A DNA stretch of 64,000 nucleotides from Cynocephalus volans (GCF_027409185.1 NC_084469.1:101371835-101435834), one strand, 5' to 3'; shown: positions 24,253 to 35,440, counted from the stretch's first letter. A program made the numbers and translations. The notes: generated from the letters alone by a model not told the origin.

Positions 24253-24957
24253 ATATACTCACATATCTCCCATATTTTCTTTACCCATTTATCTGTCAAC
24301 AGACACTTTAGGCTGTTCCATATTTGGCTATTGTGAATAATGCTGCAATGAAAAAGAGAGTGAAGATATTTCTCTGTGTGGTGATTTCATTTCCTCTGGG
24401 TATATATGCAAAGAGGGATTGCTGGATCCTATGATTGTTCAGTTTTTAGTTTCTTTAGGATCCTTCATACTGCTTTCCACAGTGACTACACTAATCTACA
24501 TTCCTGCCAGCAGTGTACTAGCGTCCTCCTTTCTCCATGCCAATGCTGACACTTGTTACTTTGATAACAGCATTGACATGACATCGTATACGAGAGTGAT
24601 TTCATCTGGAAGGAATTTATGTTGTGTTACTGATTTTGTAGAATTACGTCTTTAAGATCCATTTCTTTCTGGGTATTTATATTTTGATTTTCAGATTCTA
24701 TTTGAATTGCTAGGTTTTTCTCTCTCTCTTTTTTTTTAAATCAGAAATTTTACATTACCTTAATCCTCATTACTATAATTGTTCAGTAGTTGTTTCAATT
24801 ATAAAATAATTTTTTTCAACATTACACTATGTAATGATTTTTTGCAGCCCTTTACTAATTTATCACTACTCCTCTCTCCCTTTTCCCCCTTCCCAACTCT
24901 GGTTGCCTCATTTCTCTTCTCTCCTTTAGAAAGTTCAATGAATTATTTTGATTGTTG

Positions 24958-25255
24958 TATCATCGTGTTGAAGGGATACCTGCACTCCCATGTTTACTGC
25001 AGGTGTATTTACAATAGCCAAGAGTTGGAACCAACCTAAATGTCATTGATGGACAACTGGATGGATAAAGAAAATGGGATATATATACACAACGGAATGC
25101 TACTCTGCCATAAAAAACAGAATGAAACTATTCTACTTGCAGCCTCATGGATGAACTTAGGGAAAATTATGTTAAGTAAAATAAGCCAGTCACAGAAAGA
25201 AAAATACCACATGTACTCACTCATAAGTGGGAACTAAAATAAACAAATAAATCTA
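24958..25255 (+). mobile_element. L1 3' end (short)
   Basis: Starts at gtgttgaagggatacctgca and runs through caccctaaatgtcattgatgg-like text and catggatgaacttagggaa to an AAAT-type tail. 5'-truncated to about 300 bp. Confidence 0.85.
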
Positions 25256-25269
25256 AAAGTAAAAATGTT

Positions 25270-26110
25270 TTTATCTTTCATCTTACCCATGTGCTCTGTC
25301 TTCCTCCTCCAGCAGGTTCACAGTTGCCCTGACCAATCCTACAACCTCTCACCTTGAATTCCATCTAATGAATGATTCCTAACACTACTGAGAATATAAA
25401 AAGTCCAGTCATCAAGCCAGCCAGAAGCTTGGTTCAGTTCTTCCCTGGATGCTTTCTGAAACTCTCAGCTGTTCTAAGTCCACAGTTATGGGTCCAGGCT
25501 GTGTTCGCAACTTTGTATCCACTCACGATTCTCAATAACGAAGCTTCACTAAAGCCCTTATTAATTTTTAAATATATTTTACATTTTATGTGCTTTTTAT
25601 GTTTTATACATTTATGTCCTTCTGTACTTTGTCTATTATTTTATGAGTTTAATGTGAATGGAGTTAAGACGGTGAAGGATGATATTGGGACACAATCCTG
25701 TCTCTTGTGTGCTTTAATATATTCAGAAAATTGTTGGTCAATAATGTTCGTTTGGAACAAGAAAATAATTAGATAAGCATATGAAAATCATGAATTCATT
25801 ACAAAGGAAAAAAATTAATTTTAACATTAAGATGCTAATCTTATCCAATTTAATATTAACATGAAGTAGCATCCCCACTTATTAAATAATGGATGAGATC
25901 TACCTGAATATACTGAGATTATGCTTGTACACTCATGCTTTCCAATGACATTGTAATTTTCCACAACCCTATTAAAAATAAAGTATCATAAATTCAGTGC
26001 ACAGTGAAAAAAAAGTGAATGTGAAAAAAAACCTGAAATTATTCTGATAAAATTAGCAAAGATGGTTATAAAATCCTACAAAGGGAGTAATAGACCTGTC
26101 TGTATTGATC
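25270..26110 (+). repeat. receptor duplicon flank without a receptor (copy B)
   Basis: Aligns by eye with 10430-10790 in its first half and with 29910-30210 in its second half (acattaagatgctaat / agcattaacatgga; gagattatgcttgtaca / gagattatacttacaca; tctgtattgatcagagat / tctgtattaatcggtgat). It then stops at L1 sequence and no receptor follows before the next flank copy at 29860. It is an extra partial copy of the block. Confidence 0.65.
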
Positions 26111-26114
26111 AGAG

Positions 26115-26520
26115 ATAAATAAAATGTTGTATACACATACAAGGAATATTATTCAGCTTTAAAAAAGAAGGAAATTTTGACACATGCTGTAACATGGATG
26201 AACCTCGAGTACATTGTGCTAAGTGAAGCAAGCCAGTCACAGAAAGAAAAATACCTAATGATGTCATTTATTGGAGGTACGTAGATTAGACAAATTCATG
26301 GAGTAAAATTATGGTTACCAGAGTCAGGGTGGGGGGCAGGAATGGAAATGGGAATTTGTGCTTTATAAGGTACAGAGTTTTATTTTTCCAAAATGGAAAG
26401 AGTTCTGGAGATTGGTTGCATAACAATGCAAATGTACTTAACACTACTGAATTGTACACTCAAAAGTGGTTATAATGGTAAATTTTAGGTTATATATATT
26501 TTACCATAATTTTTAATTTT
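26115..26520 (+). mobile_element. old L1 3' end
   Basis: ORF2-end text (gttgtatacacatacaagga, catggatgaacctcgagtac), then 3' UTR with accagagtcagggtgg and ttgtacactcaaaagtggtt. The SINE at 26517-26621 inserted in its last bases. Confidence 0.7.
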
Positions 26521-26621
26521 TTTCTTTTTTTTGTGGCAGCTGGCCAGAATGGGCATCCAAAACTTTGACCTTGGTGCTACAATGTTGTGTGCTAACCAAC
26601 TGAGCTAACAAGCCAGCTCCC
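26517..26621 (-). mobile_element. tRNA-Ile-like monomer SINE
   Basis: Reverse complement reads ggagctggcttgttagctca, gttggttagc, accaaggtcaaa, then ggccagctgccaca and an A-rich tail. A perfect 15-bp TSD (taccataatttttaa) lies at 26502-26516 and 26622-26636. Confidence 0.88.
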
Positions 26622-26689
26622 TACCATAATTTTTAAAAGAAGTCACTTACATTCAATCATTCCCAATTTTATGTCTTTATAGAATAATT

Positions 26690-28000
26690 CTCCCCTGAAT
26701 TCTAGATTTGGATATCTAACCTCCCGTTTAAACTCTCCATGTACATGCCTAATAGGCAACTCAAGCTCAACATAGCCAAAACTACACTGCTAATATATTT
26801 GTAAACACCCAAATATGCTTCATTCATAGTTTTTTTCTATCACAATTGGTGGTTATTTCAAACTTTCAGGTGTCCAGGCAAAACATTTTAGCATCATTGT
26901 TAATTTCTTTCTCCTACACCTTGTGCTTAATTTTTCAGAAAACCCTATTATGTAGACCATCAAAATATATCCAGTTTCTAGTCAAATCTCACTAATTTTG
27001 CTAGTACCTCTGTGGTTCAAGCAAGTCATCATTATATTAGTGAAGGTGATTACAACAACCCTAAACCAGGGCTACCCTGTTGTATGAGTCAGTTTTCTGC
27101 TGCTGATAACAGAATACCTATAACTGGGTATACCTAATTTATACAGAAAATGAAATTTATTTTTTACATTTTTGGAGGCAGGAAGTCCAAGGTCAAGGGA
27201 GTGCATCTGGCGAGGACTTTTTTCTTGGTGGGGATTCTCTACAGGGTCCTGTGGTGACGCAGGGTACCACATGACAAGGGCTGAGCAAGAGAAGTTAATG
27301 CGCTCACTTTCTCTCCTTATAAAACCACCAGTGCCCTCCTATGACAACTCATTCATGCATTAACCCATTGATACATGAATTTATTAATAAATTTATGAGG
27401 TTATAGCTCCCACAATCCAACCACCTCTCTAAGGTCTCACCTCTCAGCATGGCCACATTTAGGACCAAGCTTCCACATGACCTTTAGAGGGGACAAACCT
27501 TCAGACCATCGCACCTGCTTTTGCCCTTGCAATCAAGGGGCTAATTGTATAATCTTCCCACGTTACACTACCTTTTTGTTTTCATCTTTGCTACTCTCCC
27601 ACTTCTAATTCTGTTTTAGCCATATTGGATGCCTTTACGATTACTGAGCCTGCCAGGTATGCTTTCACCGCAGGGCCTTTGCCCTTATTCTTTCTGCCTG
27701 AAATTCCCCCCTACCAGACATCTGTATGGATCCCTTCCTATACATCACCTTTTTTGCTCAGAATTCCTCTTCTAAATAAGACCTACTCAAAATTGTATTA
27801 TGTCCTCTCACATGCCAATTTCCCCTTTTATGCATTAATTTTCTCTCCCTTACATTCATTACCATCTGACATAATACATGTTCTGCATATTTATTTGTTC
27901 ATAGTCTGTCTTCCCATATGGACTCTATGCTCTATGTGGACAAGGAATTTTTTTCTATTTTCTTCAGGGCTGTATCTTTATCATTTAGAATGCCTGGACT
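26690..28000 (+). mobile_element. L2 LINE remnant, split by an LTR
   Basis: Diverged L2 text on both sides of the inserted LTR: tcaaaatatatccagtttct and gtggttcaagcaagtcatc before it, gggcctttgcccttattctt, actctatgctctatgtggac and gggctgtatctttatcattt after it. The order matches the 3' part of L2, an ancient mammalian LINE. No open frame is left. Confidence 0.6.
27085..27513 (-). mobile_element. MaLR-type solo LTR (MLT/MST-like), antisense
   Basis: Antisense MaLR-like LTR: cagttttctgctgctgataa, actgggtatacctaatttat, the ggaggcaggaagtccaagg block, tataaaaccaccagtgccct and the end ggggacaaaccttcagacca. No internal region is present, so it is a solo LTR. It sits inside the L2 remnant. Confidence 0.65.
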
Positions 28001-28204
28001 TGTAGACATCTGACCCCCTGTGTTCACAAACAGACATGGTAATTATTAGGTCCCCTTAGGGAATTTTTCCCCATGCTGCTTATCAACCATTAGAATTTTT
28101 CATTCTATACAGTTTGGTCTTTTTTCAATTTTTCACTCTTTACATTTTTTGTGCTATATATTTTGTAGATCCTTTTAGATTTACACATAATCAAAATTTC
28201 TCCA

Positions 28205-28500
28205 TCTATCTAGGTCTTCTTTACTAATTTTTTATTGTAACATAGTATATTGTACATATCTGTGGGGTACAGAGTTGAATATCTATACAATATGTGATGC
28301 TCAAATAAGAGTAATCAATATATTCAACAATATACAAGGTACTCATTTTTCATGGCCCTTTTAACGGCTCTCTCGTTTTAAAAATATATATCAGTTCGTA
28401 TTTATGTCTTTCTTAGTGAAAAAATTAACTCTATCTTCTAAGCCATTCTTCTGTCTGTAACTTTCTAAAGCCTAGAGTTTACTCTCTCTACTAATTTTTT
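28205..28500 (-). mobile_element. old L1 3' end, antisense
   Basis: Antisense L1 ending: ttttattgtaacatagtata, tctgtggggtacagagttga, atatgtgatgctcaaataag. Short and diverged. Confidence 0.6.
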
Positions 28501-29140
28501 AAATTATGAATATTCATGAAGCGAGGGCCAGATTCATACTGGGGGCATGCCCATTACTTTAGTATCCTGTGTCCCCACCCAATCATCCCCCAACCTCCCT
28601 CTCCTCCCCCTCTTCCCCCACCCCCTTTTGTAGCCCTAGGAATGTTCCCTCCCTCTGCTGGGCCACCGCACTACTGTGGTCTTTCTTTCCTTCTTTCTTT
28701 CTCTCTTAGCTCCCACATATGAGTGAGCACACGCGGTATTTATCCCTCTGTACTTTGCTTATTTCACCCAACAGAAGTTCCTCCACGTTCATCCATGTTG
28801 TTGAAAATGTGAGTATTTCATTCTTTTTTATGGCAGAGTAGTATTCCATAAAGTATATATACCACATTTTCCTTATCCAAACATCCATGGACGGACATTC
28901 AGGTGGGTTCCATATCTTGGCTATTGAAAACAGAGCTGCAATAAACACGGGAGTGCAGGTATCCCTTCGACATGATGATTTCCATTCCTCTGGGTATATA
29001 CCTAGAAATGGGATTGCTGGATTGTATGGAAGATCTATCTGTAGTTGTTTCAGAAATATTCATACAGCTTTCCATAGTGTTTCTACTAATTTACAGTCAC
29101 ACCAACAGTGCAGGAGTGTTCTCTTCTCTTTTTAATAATA
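28500..29140 (-). mobile_element. L1 3' end, antisense
   Basis: Antisense L1 of the same kind as 49625-50045 (there in plus orientation): ccccacccaatcatccccca in the 3' UTR, tcatccatgttgttgaaaat, cgacatgatgatttccattc. The minus-strand frame 28706-28948 is the surviving ORF2 C-terminus. Confidence 0.8.
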
Positions 29141-29239
29141 TTTCTATAACTACATTTTACTACAAGATATTTTAACTGATATTTAATACTAACCTATTCT
29201 AGTTTAATTTGTGCAGACTTTTTTGCTTTTGGTTTCAAT

Positions 29240-29860
29240 ATGTTTTTTAAAAAATATTTTGCATGCCCTTCCCCCCTTTTAAAATTGTGATAAAGCCCAC
29301 ATAACATAAAAATTACTGTCTTTACCATTTTAAGTGCACAGTTAAGTAGTGTTAAGTATAAAAACTTATCACCTTGCAAATCTTAAACACTGTAGTTTTT
29401 TTTTTTTTTTCCTTTTTGTCCTTGTTTTGGACCGGTAAGGGGATCGCAACCCTTGGCATGGTGTCGCCCGCACCGCGCTCAGCCAGTGAGCACCCCGGCC
29501 ATCCCTATATAGGATCCGAACCCACGGCGGGAGCACCACTGCACTCCCAGCGCCGCACTCTCCCGAGTGAGCCACGGGGTCGGCCCAACACTGTAGTTTT
29601 GAGCATCTGTTTTTCCTCTACTCTCAGCCCCTAGTAACTACCATTCTACTTTCTGCATCTATAAATTTGACTATTCTAGGTACCTCGTAAGAGTGGAGAC
29701 ATACTGTATTTGTCCTTTAGTTTACAGCTCATTGGACTTAACATAATGTCTTCAAGGTTCATTCATATTGTAGGATGTGACACAATTTCTTTTCCTTTTT
29801 CATGTCGAGTAATATTCCATTGTAAGTGCATACCACATTTGGTTTATCCATTCAACAGTT
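29240..29860 (-). mobile_element. old L1 3' end, antisense, split by a SINE
   Basis: Antisense text on both sides of the SINE: ttttaaaattgtgataaagc, gtaagagtggagacatactg, ttcaaggttcattcatattg, attccattgtaagtgcatac. It abuts the start of duplicon copy C. Confidence 0.7.
29401..29586 (-). mobile_element. tRNA-Ile-like dimer SINE, CpG-rich (young)
   Basis: Reverse complement of the dimer: gaccggtaaggggatcgcaa, ctatataggatccgaaccca and gtgagccacggggtcggccc at its 5' end. The TSD aacactgtagtttt is perfect at 29387-29400 and 29587-29600. Unmutated CpGs and the long tail argue for a recent insertion. Confidence 0.9.
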
Positions 29861-30384
29861 AACAAAGTTCATACAGAAGAAGTTAAGAGAGAGAAAAAAA
29901 ATTAAGAACACATGAAAGTACTCAATACTTCAAAATAAAACATTTTAACTTAGCATTAACATGGAGTACAATCTCTGTCTACTAAATACTGGGTAAAGTC
30001 TGAAGATCCTGAGATTATACTTACACATTAGCGTATTGCCAGGGCACTGTGATTTCTTACAACTCCATTGAAGATCAGGAGCCATAATCTCAACCCACAG
30101 CACCTACAAGTAAAGAAAAATGTACTTTGAAGTTATGCTGATAAAACTAAAAAGTGGTTAAAAAGCTTAAAAAATGAGTAACAGATCAGTCTGTATTAAT
30201 CGGTGATAGAACGGTCACAGACAATAGATTAGATCTGCTGTTTAAAATATACATAGTGAAGAAGTTAAGGTTCAGGAAATATTAAATGATTTATAGAGAA
30301 AAAAATGCTTGAGGTTTTGCACTTTTGCAATTGCTTAGGTCTATTTTAAAACATAATTTATTTCCACATTTATAAACTACATGT

Positions 30385-30463
30385 GGATACTTCAAAAAGT
30401 TTGCAGAAAAAATGAAATTAAAACATAATATGGATCTTTCTGTGAAATTTTTGAAGACCCTCA
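30385..30463. mobile_element. 80-bp palindromic MITE-like element, copy 2
   Basis: Ends ggatacttcaaaaagtttgc and, in reverse complement, gggtcttcaaaaatttcaca; centre aaattaaaacataatatg. It matches copies at 24174 and 52431. The paralogous position in copy A is occupied by other repeats, so presence there cannot be judged. Confidence 0.65.
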
Positions 30464-31253
30464 TATTTTTACATTTACATTGGCATTAAATTTCCTGATA
30501 TCATTTTCTAGATATCAATGCCTTCGTTCACCCCTAAGTAAAGAAGACTGGATTTCAATTAGAGAAGGATGTGTGTTCACCCGGGCAAAGTATGTGACAT
30601 GGGGAGGAGCAGGCACAGGTGGAGAAAAGTAAGCAGTGCACACCTGACCTCACAGGGTCAGGCAAGCAGCCATCCTGAATCCCTCCCTTCTAGAGTCTTG
30701 GTCTTTAAGGATTTGTGGTGTCCTGAGATCACAGTGACAATAAAATTCCTTGGCTAATGAGGAGCTTTGAGTATTGAGCCTGTGGGGATAGAGACTACAA
30801 TGCGCCTGTGACTGCCTCATTCAACAGTCATTCCTCAGCAAAGCAGTCGGACACCTGAGCCTCCTCCAACAGATGACCCCTCCGGCCCAGTAGCCTGGTA
30901 CCTCACTCTGTCTTCCTGAAGACACAACTTCTGTATGGTACACCCAGAAAAGTCAAGCATTATCACACAGTGACGCCAGCCAGGTAACCTAAAATGCTTT
31001 GGTAAATGTTTGTAAGTGAGGGCAGATGTTTTACTACAGGTTCCTCTAGGGGAAGCTGGGAAGAGCGTACACACATCAGATGATTGGCATCAAGTCACCA
31101 CGGGTCTCCTGCCTAATTGTCATCTTCACATCTGTCCTTGTACCGTTGCATGATAATCAATTCACTCTCATCTACTAATCTTGCATCCAGTCCCTGCTAC
31201 GGTTATGACCATTTTTCTCTAGAGCAGAAATCTGCCTCTTCTTAAACAGGATG

Positions 31254-31516
31254 ATCAACAGAGTAACCATGATTCTTTCAGAAGGAGAGAAGAAATCTAG
31301 GGTAATTAGAAGGGGGAGGGAGAGGGGGATGGGGAGGGACTGGACAAGGGGCATAAAGAATAATTACGATTTGTAACAATATATATACTAGTAATATTGA
31401 TTTGATCAACATATCTCAATGTTGAACCCAAAAAATGTGTATAAACATTTTTGATTCAATAAAAAAAAAAGATAAAGTTGGTTATCTAACCATGAAAATT
31501 TAAATAAATATAAATA
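31254..31516 (+). mobile_element. truncated second copy of the composite VNTR retroelement
   Basis: Begins atcaacagagtaaccatgat and continues with ggagagaagaaatctagggt, a purine-rich block, acaaggggcataaagaataa, ttgatttgatcaacatatct and an A-tail near 31466, followed by about 45 bp of other AT-rich sequence. The order and wording equal 43590-43800 of the composite element. A 10-bp TSD with one mismatch, aaacaggatg at 31244-31253 and aaacaggacg at 31517-31526, bounds it. The empty site can be read in copy A near 19130 (aaaacagaagg), so it inserted after the duplication. Confidence 0.8.
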
Positions 31517-31860
31517 AAACAGGACGTCTGTTATAAAATTCTCTGTCATTTACTTGTAATCTTGCAGTGGGGAGGGCAGAACGTTTACTAAACTCCACCT
31601 TCCCTTCCCTTTCCTGGCTCTTGACACACCTTTGTGTTGTCTCTGTGTCCCGGCTCTGATGTCTTGAAGGATTCAGACAGAATCTTCAGGCTGCCTCCCT
31701 GGTTTATGTGATTTTCTTTATAAAATTACTGAATGTTTTAAATAATCAAATAGTACAGAGAGTTTAATTTAAAGAAGGAACACCTCTTCACCATTTCCAA
31801 AGTTAAAAATGGTTAATGTTCTGCTACATCAGATTCAGGTCTTTTCTAAAATAACAACAG

Positions 31861-31883
31861 AGTATGTGTACAGAAGGAACCAT

Positions 31884-31926
<43 letters not shown>

Positions 31927-31997
31927 TTTGTATTTATTTATTTATTTATTTATTTTTATTTATTTACACGCAGTATGCATACAGAAGGCACCATTTT
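31861..31997. repeat. (TTTA)n array between direct repeats
   Basis: About 85 bp of TTTA repeats with few interruptions. A 26-bp direct repeat with three mismatches flanks it: agtatgtgtacagaaggaac at 31861 and agtatgcatacagaaggcac at 31972. Copy A has the sequence only once (about 19928). The simplest reading is the tail of a retroelement inserted with a TSD and almost no body. Confidence 0.7.
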
Positions 31998-32499
31998 TAT
32001 TGATTGATTGATTGATTTATTGATTGGCTGAAACAGGTATGAGTTTATTTGTATCGCATAACAAGTCCAAGGATGTATCATTCCAAAAATGCCGTCAGGG
32101 TTCCAGCCTGTTTCTGTTTCTCTGCTTTACCATCTTCAGTGCATTACATTTGCCCTCCTGCTTACTAGCTCATGGTTGCAAGATACAGCCATGGGTCACT
32201 TAACATCAGGGAGATGTTCTGAGAAATGCATCTTTAGGTGATTTCACCATCGTGTGAACATCACAGAGTGTCCTTACACACAACTAGATGGCACAGTCTA
32301 TTACACAATCACTCGATGTGGCCTCTTACTGACAATGTTAGCTGTGGACTTTCCATGCGTAGGAGCCATGAACTCCCCCTTTTGAACTCCCCTTTATTTA
32401 TCTACTTGTCTTCACAAGGTGGTGATTCCCTTTGGTGATGCTCTGCCTGCGGGACTACAAAATGTTTGATGATCTTGTCACAACCCCATATTTCCACCA

Positions 32500-32513
32500 G
32501 ATTCATTAACAAT
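32500..32513 (+). promoter_or_regulatory. leader and candidate splice acceptor of the receptor
   Basis: ccaccag followed by attcattaacaat before the ATG, the same arrangement as before the ATG at 20104. It is the likely 3' splice site for a noncoding 5' exon. Confidence 0.5.
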
Positions 32514-33452
32514 ATGGAAACCAGAAACCAAACAGCTGTTTCAGAATTTCTTCTCTTGGAGGTGACAGAGGATCCAGAACTGCAGCCCCTCCTCTTCAGC
32601 CTGTTCCTGTCCATGTACCTGGTCACCGTCCTGGGAAACCTGCTCATCATCCTGGTTGTCATCTCTGACGCCCACCTCCACACCCCCATGTACTTCTTTC
32701 TCTCCAATCTGTCTTTTAGTGACATCTGTTTAAGCACAATCACGTTCCCAAAGATGTTAGTGAACATCCAAGCTCAGCATTCAAGCATCACTTACACAGG
32801 CTGCCTCACCCAGATCTGTTTTGTCCTGATCTTTTCCTGTTGGGAAAATTTTCTCCTAGGGGTGATGGCCTATGACCGCTATGTGGCCATTTGTCACCCC
32901 CTGAGATACACGGTCATCATGAACCCTCGTCTTTCTGTCCTGATGATTCTCCTCTCCCTGTCTATTAGTGTTGTGCATTCCCTGCTGCACAGTCTGATGC
33001 TGCTGCGGCTGTCCTTCTGCACAGACCCAGGAATCCCCCTCTTCTTCTGTGATGTTGTTCAAGTCATCAAGCTCGCCTGCTCTGATACCCTCATCAATAA
33101 TATTCTGATATATTTTGCAGCATGCATGTTAGGTGGGATACCCCTCTCTGGAATCATTTTCTCTTATATTCACATTGTTTCTTCTGTTTTGAGAATGCCT
33201 TCAGCAGGAGGAAAGTACAAAGCTTTTTCCACCTGTGGGTCTCACCTCTCAGTTGTTTCCTTATTCTATGGGACAGGTTTTGGAGTGTACTTTAGTTCTG
33301 CATTTACACACTCTTCCAGGAAGAGTGCAGTAGCTTCGATGATGTACACTGTGGTCACTCCCATGATGAACCCCTTCATCTACAGCCTGAGGAACAGGGA
33401 TGTGAAGGGGGCCTTGAGGAACCTCCTCAGTAGGAGATTTTCTTATCTGTGA
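32514..33452 (+). CDS. olfactory receptor, family 7-like (intact)
   Basis: Odorant receptor of 312 residues, aligned without gaps to the product of 20104-21042 (about 243 identical residues by hand). It carries N5-Q-T, GN at 41-42, [14 protein letters not shown] (55-68), Cys97 and Cys179, [13 protein letters not shown] (118-130), SGIIFSY (212-218), [10 protein letters not shown] (236-245) and the canonical [13 protein letters not shown] (282-294), so all family hallmarks are present. The ATG at 32514 gives the family-typical METRNQTA start; an in-frame upstream extension to 32466 is not used by the paralogue and contains the candidate splice acceptor. The stop is TGA at 33450-33452. Differences from the paralogue cluster at 101-117 (helix 3), 141-156 (helix 4) and 201-208 (helix 5), where family odorant pockets lie, so the two probably bind different ligands. 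Subfamily and ligand are not determined. Confidence 0.94.
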   Translation: METRNQTAVSEFLLLEVTEDPELQPLLFSLFLSMYLVTVLGNLLIILVVISDAHLHTPMYFFLSNLSFSDICLSTITFPKMLVNIQAQHSSITYTGCLTQICFVLIFSCWENFLLGVMAYDRYVAICHPLRYTVIMNPRLSVLMILLSLSISVVHSLLHSLMLLRLSFCTDPGIPLFFCDVVQVIKLACSDTLINNILIYFAACMLGGIPLSGIIFSYIHIVSSVLRMPSAGGKYKAFSTCGSHLSVVSLFYGTGFGVYFSSAFTHSSRKSAVASMMYTVVTPMMNPFIYSLRNRDVKGALRNLLSRRFSYL

Positions 33453-33613
33453 TGTGTCATCTGGATTGGCCTGGGTTACTAGAATGAGGCACAGTGAAAG
33501 GAATACTGGGTAAGCCGCAATGCCTTACTCTTTTGTCACCAAATTCTTATAAAATGACTAGATACCATAATGGCTCAGTGAGTTTAAAAATAAGGTTGAA
33601 ACTAACTTTCCCT

Positions 33614-33751
33614 TTGTATAACTTTATTTATTTATTTATTTATTATTTATTATTATTATATATTTATTTTGTGTGTGTGTGTGTGTGTGTGTGGCTGACT
33701 GGTACAGGGATCCAAACCCTTGACCTTTCTGTTATCAGCACCACACCATAA
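33614..33751 (-). mobile_element. tRNA-Ile-like monomer SINE with simple-repeat tail
   Basis: Minus-strand SINE lacking its first bases: tggtgtggtgctgataacag, aaggtcaagggtttggatcc, ctgtaccagtcagcc, then a tail that has become (CA)n (33670-33693 as GT) and (TAAA)n. It follows directly on the receptor's 3' flank. Confidence 0.75.
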
Positions 33752-33754
33752 ACA

Positions 33755-35440
33755 ATGTATAACATTTTGATAATTTTAAAATGAATTCTACTCTGTAAGC
33801 TCAGTTGTTCGGTCTGGGTCTACAGAAGGTGAACTTGAGGTGGGGTTCTTCAATACTGTTATATTTTTCATTATTAATATTTTTAACATAATAGCCACAA
33901 TATTTATCAGGAGCTAAAGAAAAAAATATTGCCATAAGAAATACAATTGCCACAGTAGTTGAATTAAACCATTTTTCAGACTTTTATAACTTTCTACAAA
34001 AATAATTTTGACTCAGGTTACTCCAAATTGGCCTTAATGAATATCTGTGAGTGTTACTAGTTTACACAGTTTACCTAGACTCTTCTAACTTTTCCTAGTT
34101 ACTACATTGTCTCTTAGCTGATAAATCCTCTCTCAAACATTATATTCATTAACTACTTAATTCATCTTTGGAGTGTCCTACTCACAACCAAGGATTCATG
34201 CTCCATATCCAGAAAAGTCTCAAACCTGCATTATATGCCTCTAATATGCATTCTTATAGCCAGAGGAGCTTTATTATGCTTTATTTAAAATATTGTACTT
34301 TTAAAGTCTGTTCACTCTTGACAGCTCATCTAGTGAAATAGCAAATTCCTATTTTATATATACTGTGCTTTTAGGGAATGTTCTCAGTAGAGGGAAACTG
34401 GGAGAAGTTAGATAGGTCAGAGAAAGGATCCCTACAGCCTGTGGTCATAGCAGAGACAGAGACCAGAATCTACCTGATTGCATGGGTAGGATTATGTGAA
34501 TTGTACTCCATGTTTAACCCAACAGTGGGTATAGGGCATAAGATTTCATAAACCTATTTAGTAATTCCTGAGATTGGACACTGGCAAACTGTCTGGACAG
34601 GGCAACATTAGCCTATACCACACTCAGTTTAATCATCTATGAAATTACTGTATTTAGATTATCTCAGTGGTTTAAAATGTGTATGAAATAGGTGAATTTA
34701 ATCAGTCAGGAGTCTTTTCTTTCTAATAAGAGAAAGAAACCTTGACTATACTATACATTACATAGCTCTGAAGTCCTTGTAATAAAAGATAATTCTCATT
34801 CTTATAGACTTTTATTACAGGAACTCCAGAGCTAAGTAATGTATATGAACATTGTTGTAGAGATTCATTCCCTCCTCCATAAAGTGGCTTCATGCTTAGG
34901 CTGATTTCCCTCTTAGATCCGGATGTCTACACAGAAACAAGCAGCATATACAGATGTGATGCCCAGAGAACGAAAACAGACTGTCCTTTTGTGGACCTGC
35001 TGTGAATAGAGTCAATTTACAATAGATATTTCTATGGTGTCATCAAGAAGACATTCATTTCATTCTCATCACTGAAAATCAGATCATATACTCACTATTC
35101 ATCTGCCTTAAGCAAAAAATTATTGTGAGAGTCTGAAAATAACCATCTGGAGTGTAATTCTTGTAGGGAAGTATACCCTCATATGCACTACAAACACTTA
35201 ATATAATTCCTTGTACCTAGAGTAAGTACCCACTGAAGTATAAACCATATCATTATATTTCATATCTTGCCTATAATCATAATATTGTAGTACTAATGGT
35301 CTCACATACTTTTACCACTTGACCTTGCTTCAGCAATTAGAGTTGTTTTCTTTCAGTATACTTATCATCTGCTTTCTGGTCTAAGTAATACAACAAAAAT
35401 AAATAATTATTAGATAGGCAGGGCAAAGATTGATAATCTT
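33755..35440. other. insertion relative to copy A, nothing recognised
   Basis: This stretch separates two parts of the 3' flank that are adjacent in copy A (21250 and 21270). I see no gene, no clear repeat and no TSD in it. It is either an old repeat insertion in C or a deletion in A. Confidence 0.4.

Larger units (their letters stand above)
23610..24655 (-). mobile_element. old L1 3' end, antisense
   Basis: Reverse L1 text with recognisable blocks: aggtgtacaacactacatag, ttgctcatcatccataacta, tgttgcaaatggcagaatat, ctttagactgttcc-like and gggattgctggatcctatga. A run of about 46 T (23741-23786) and a palindromic element (24174-24252) lie inside it. Confidence 0.8.

Noticed and set aside
32466-32513. 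In-frame upstream ATGs of the second receptor.
   Set aside because: They lie before the conserved leader and splice-acceptor-like site. The paralogue has no such start, and METRNQT is the family-typical N-terminus.
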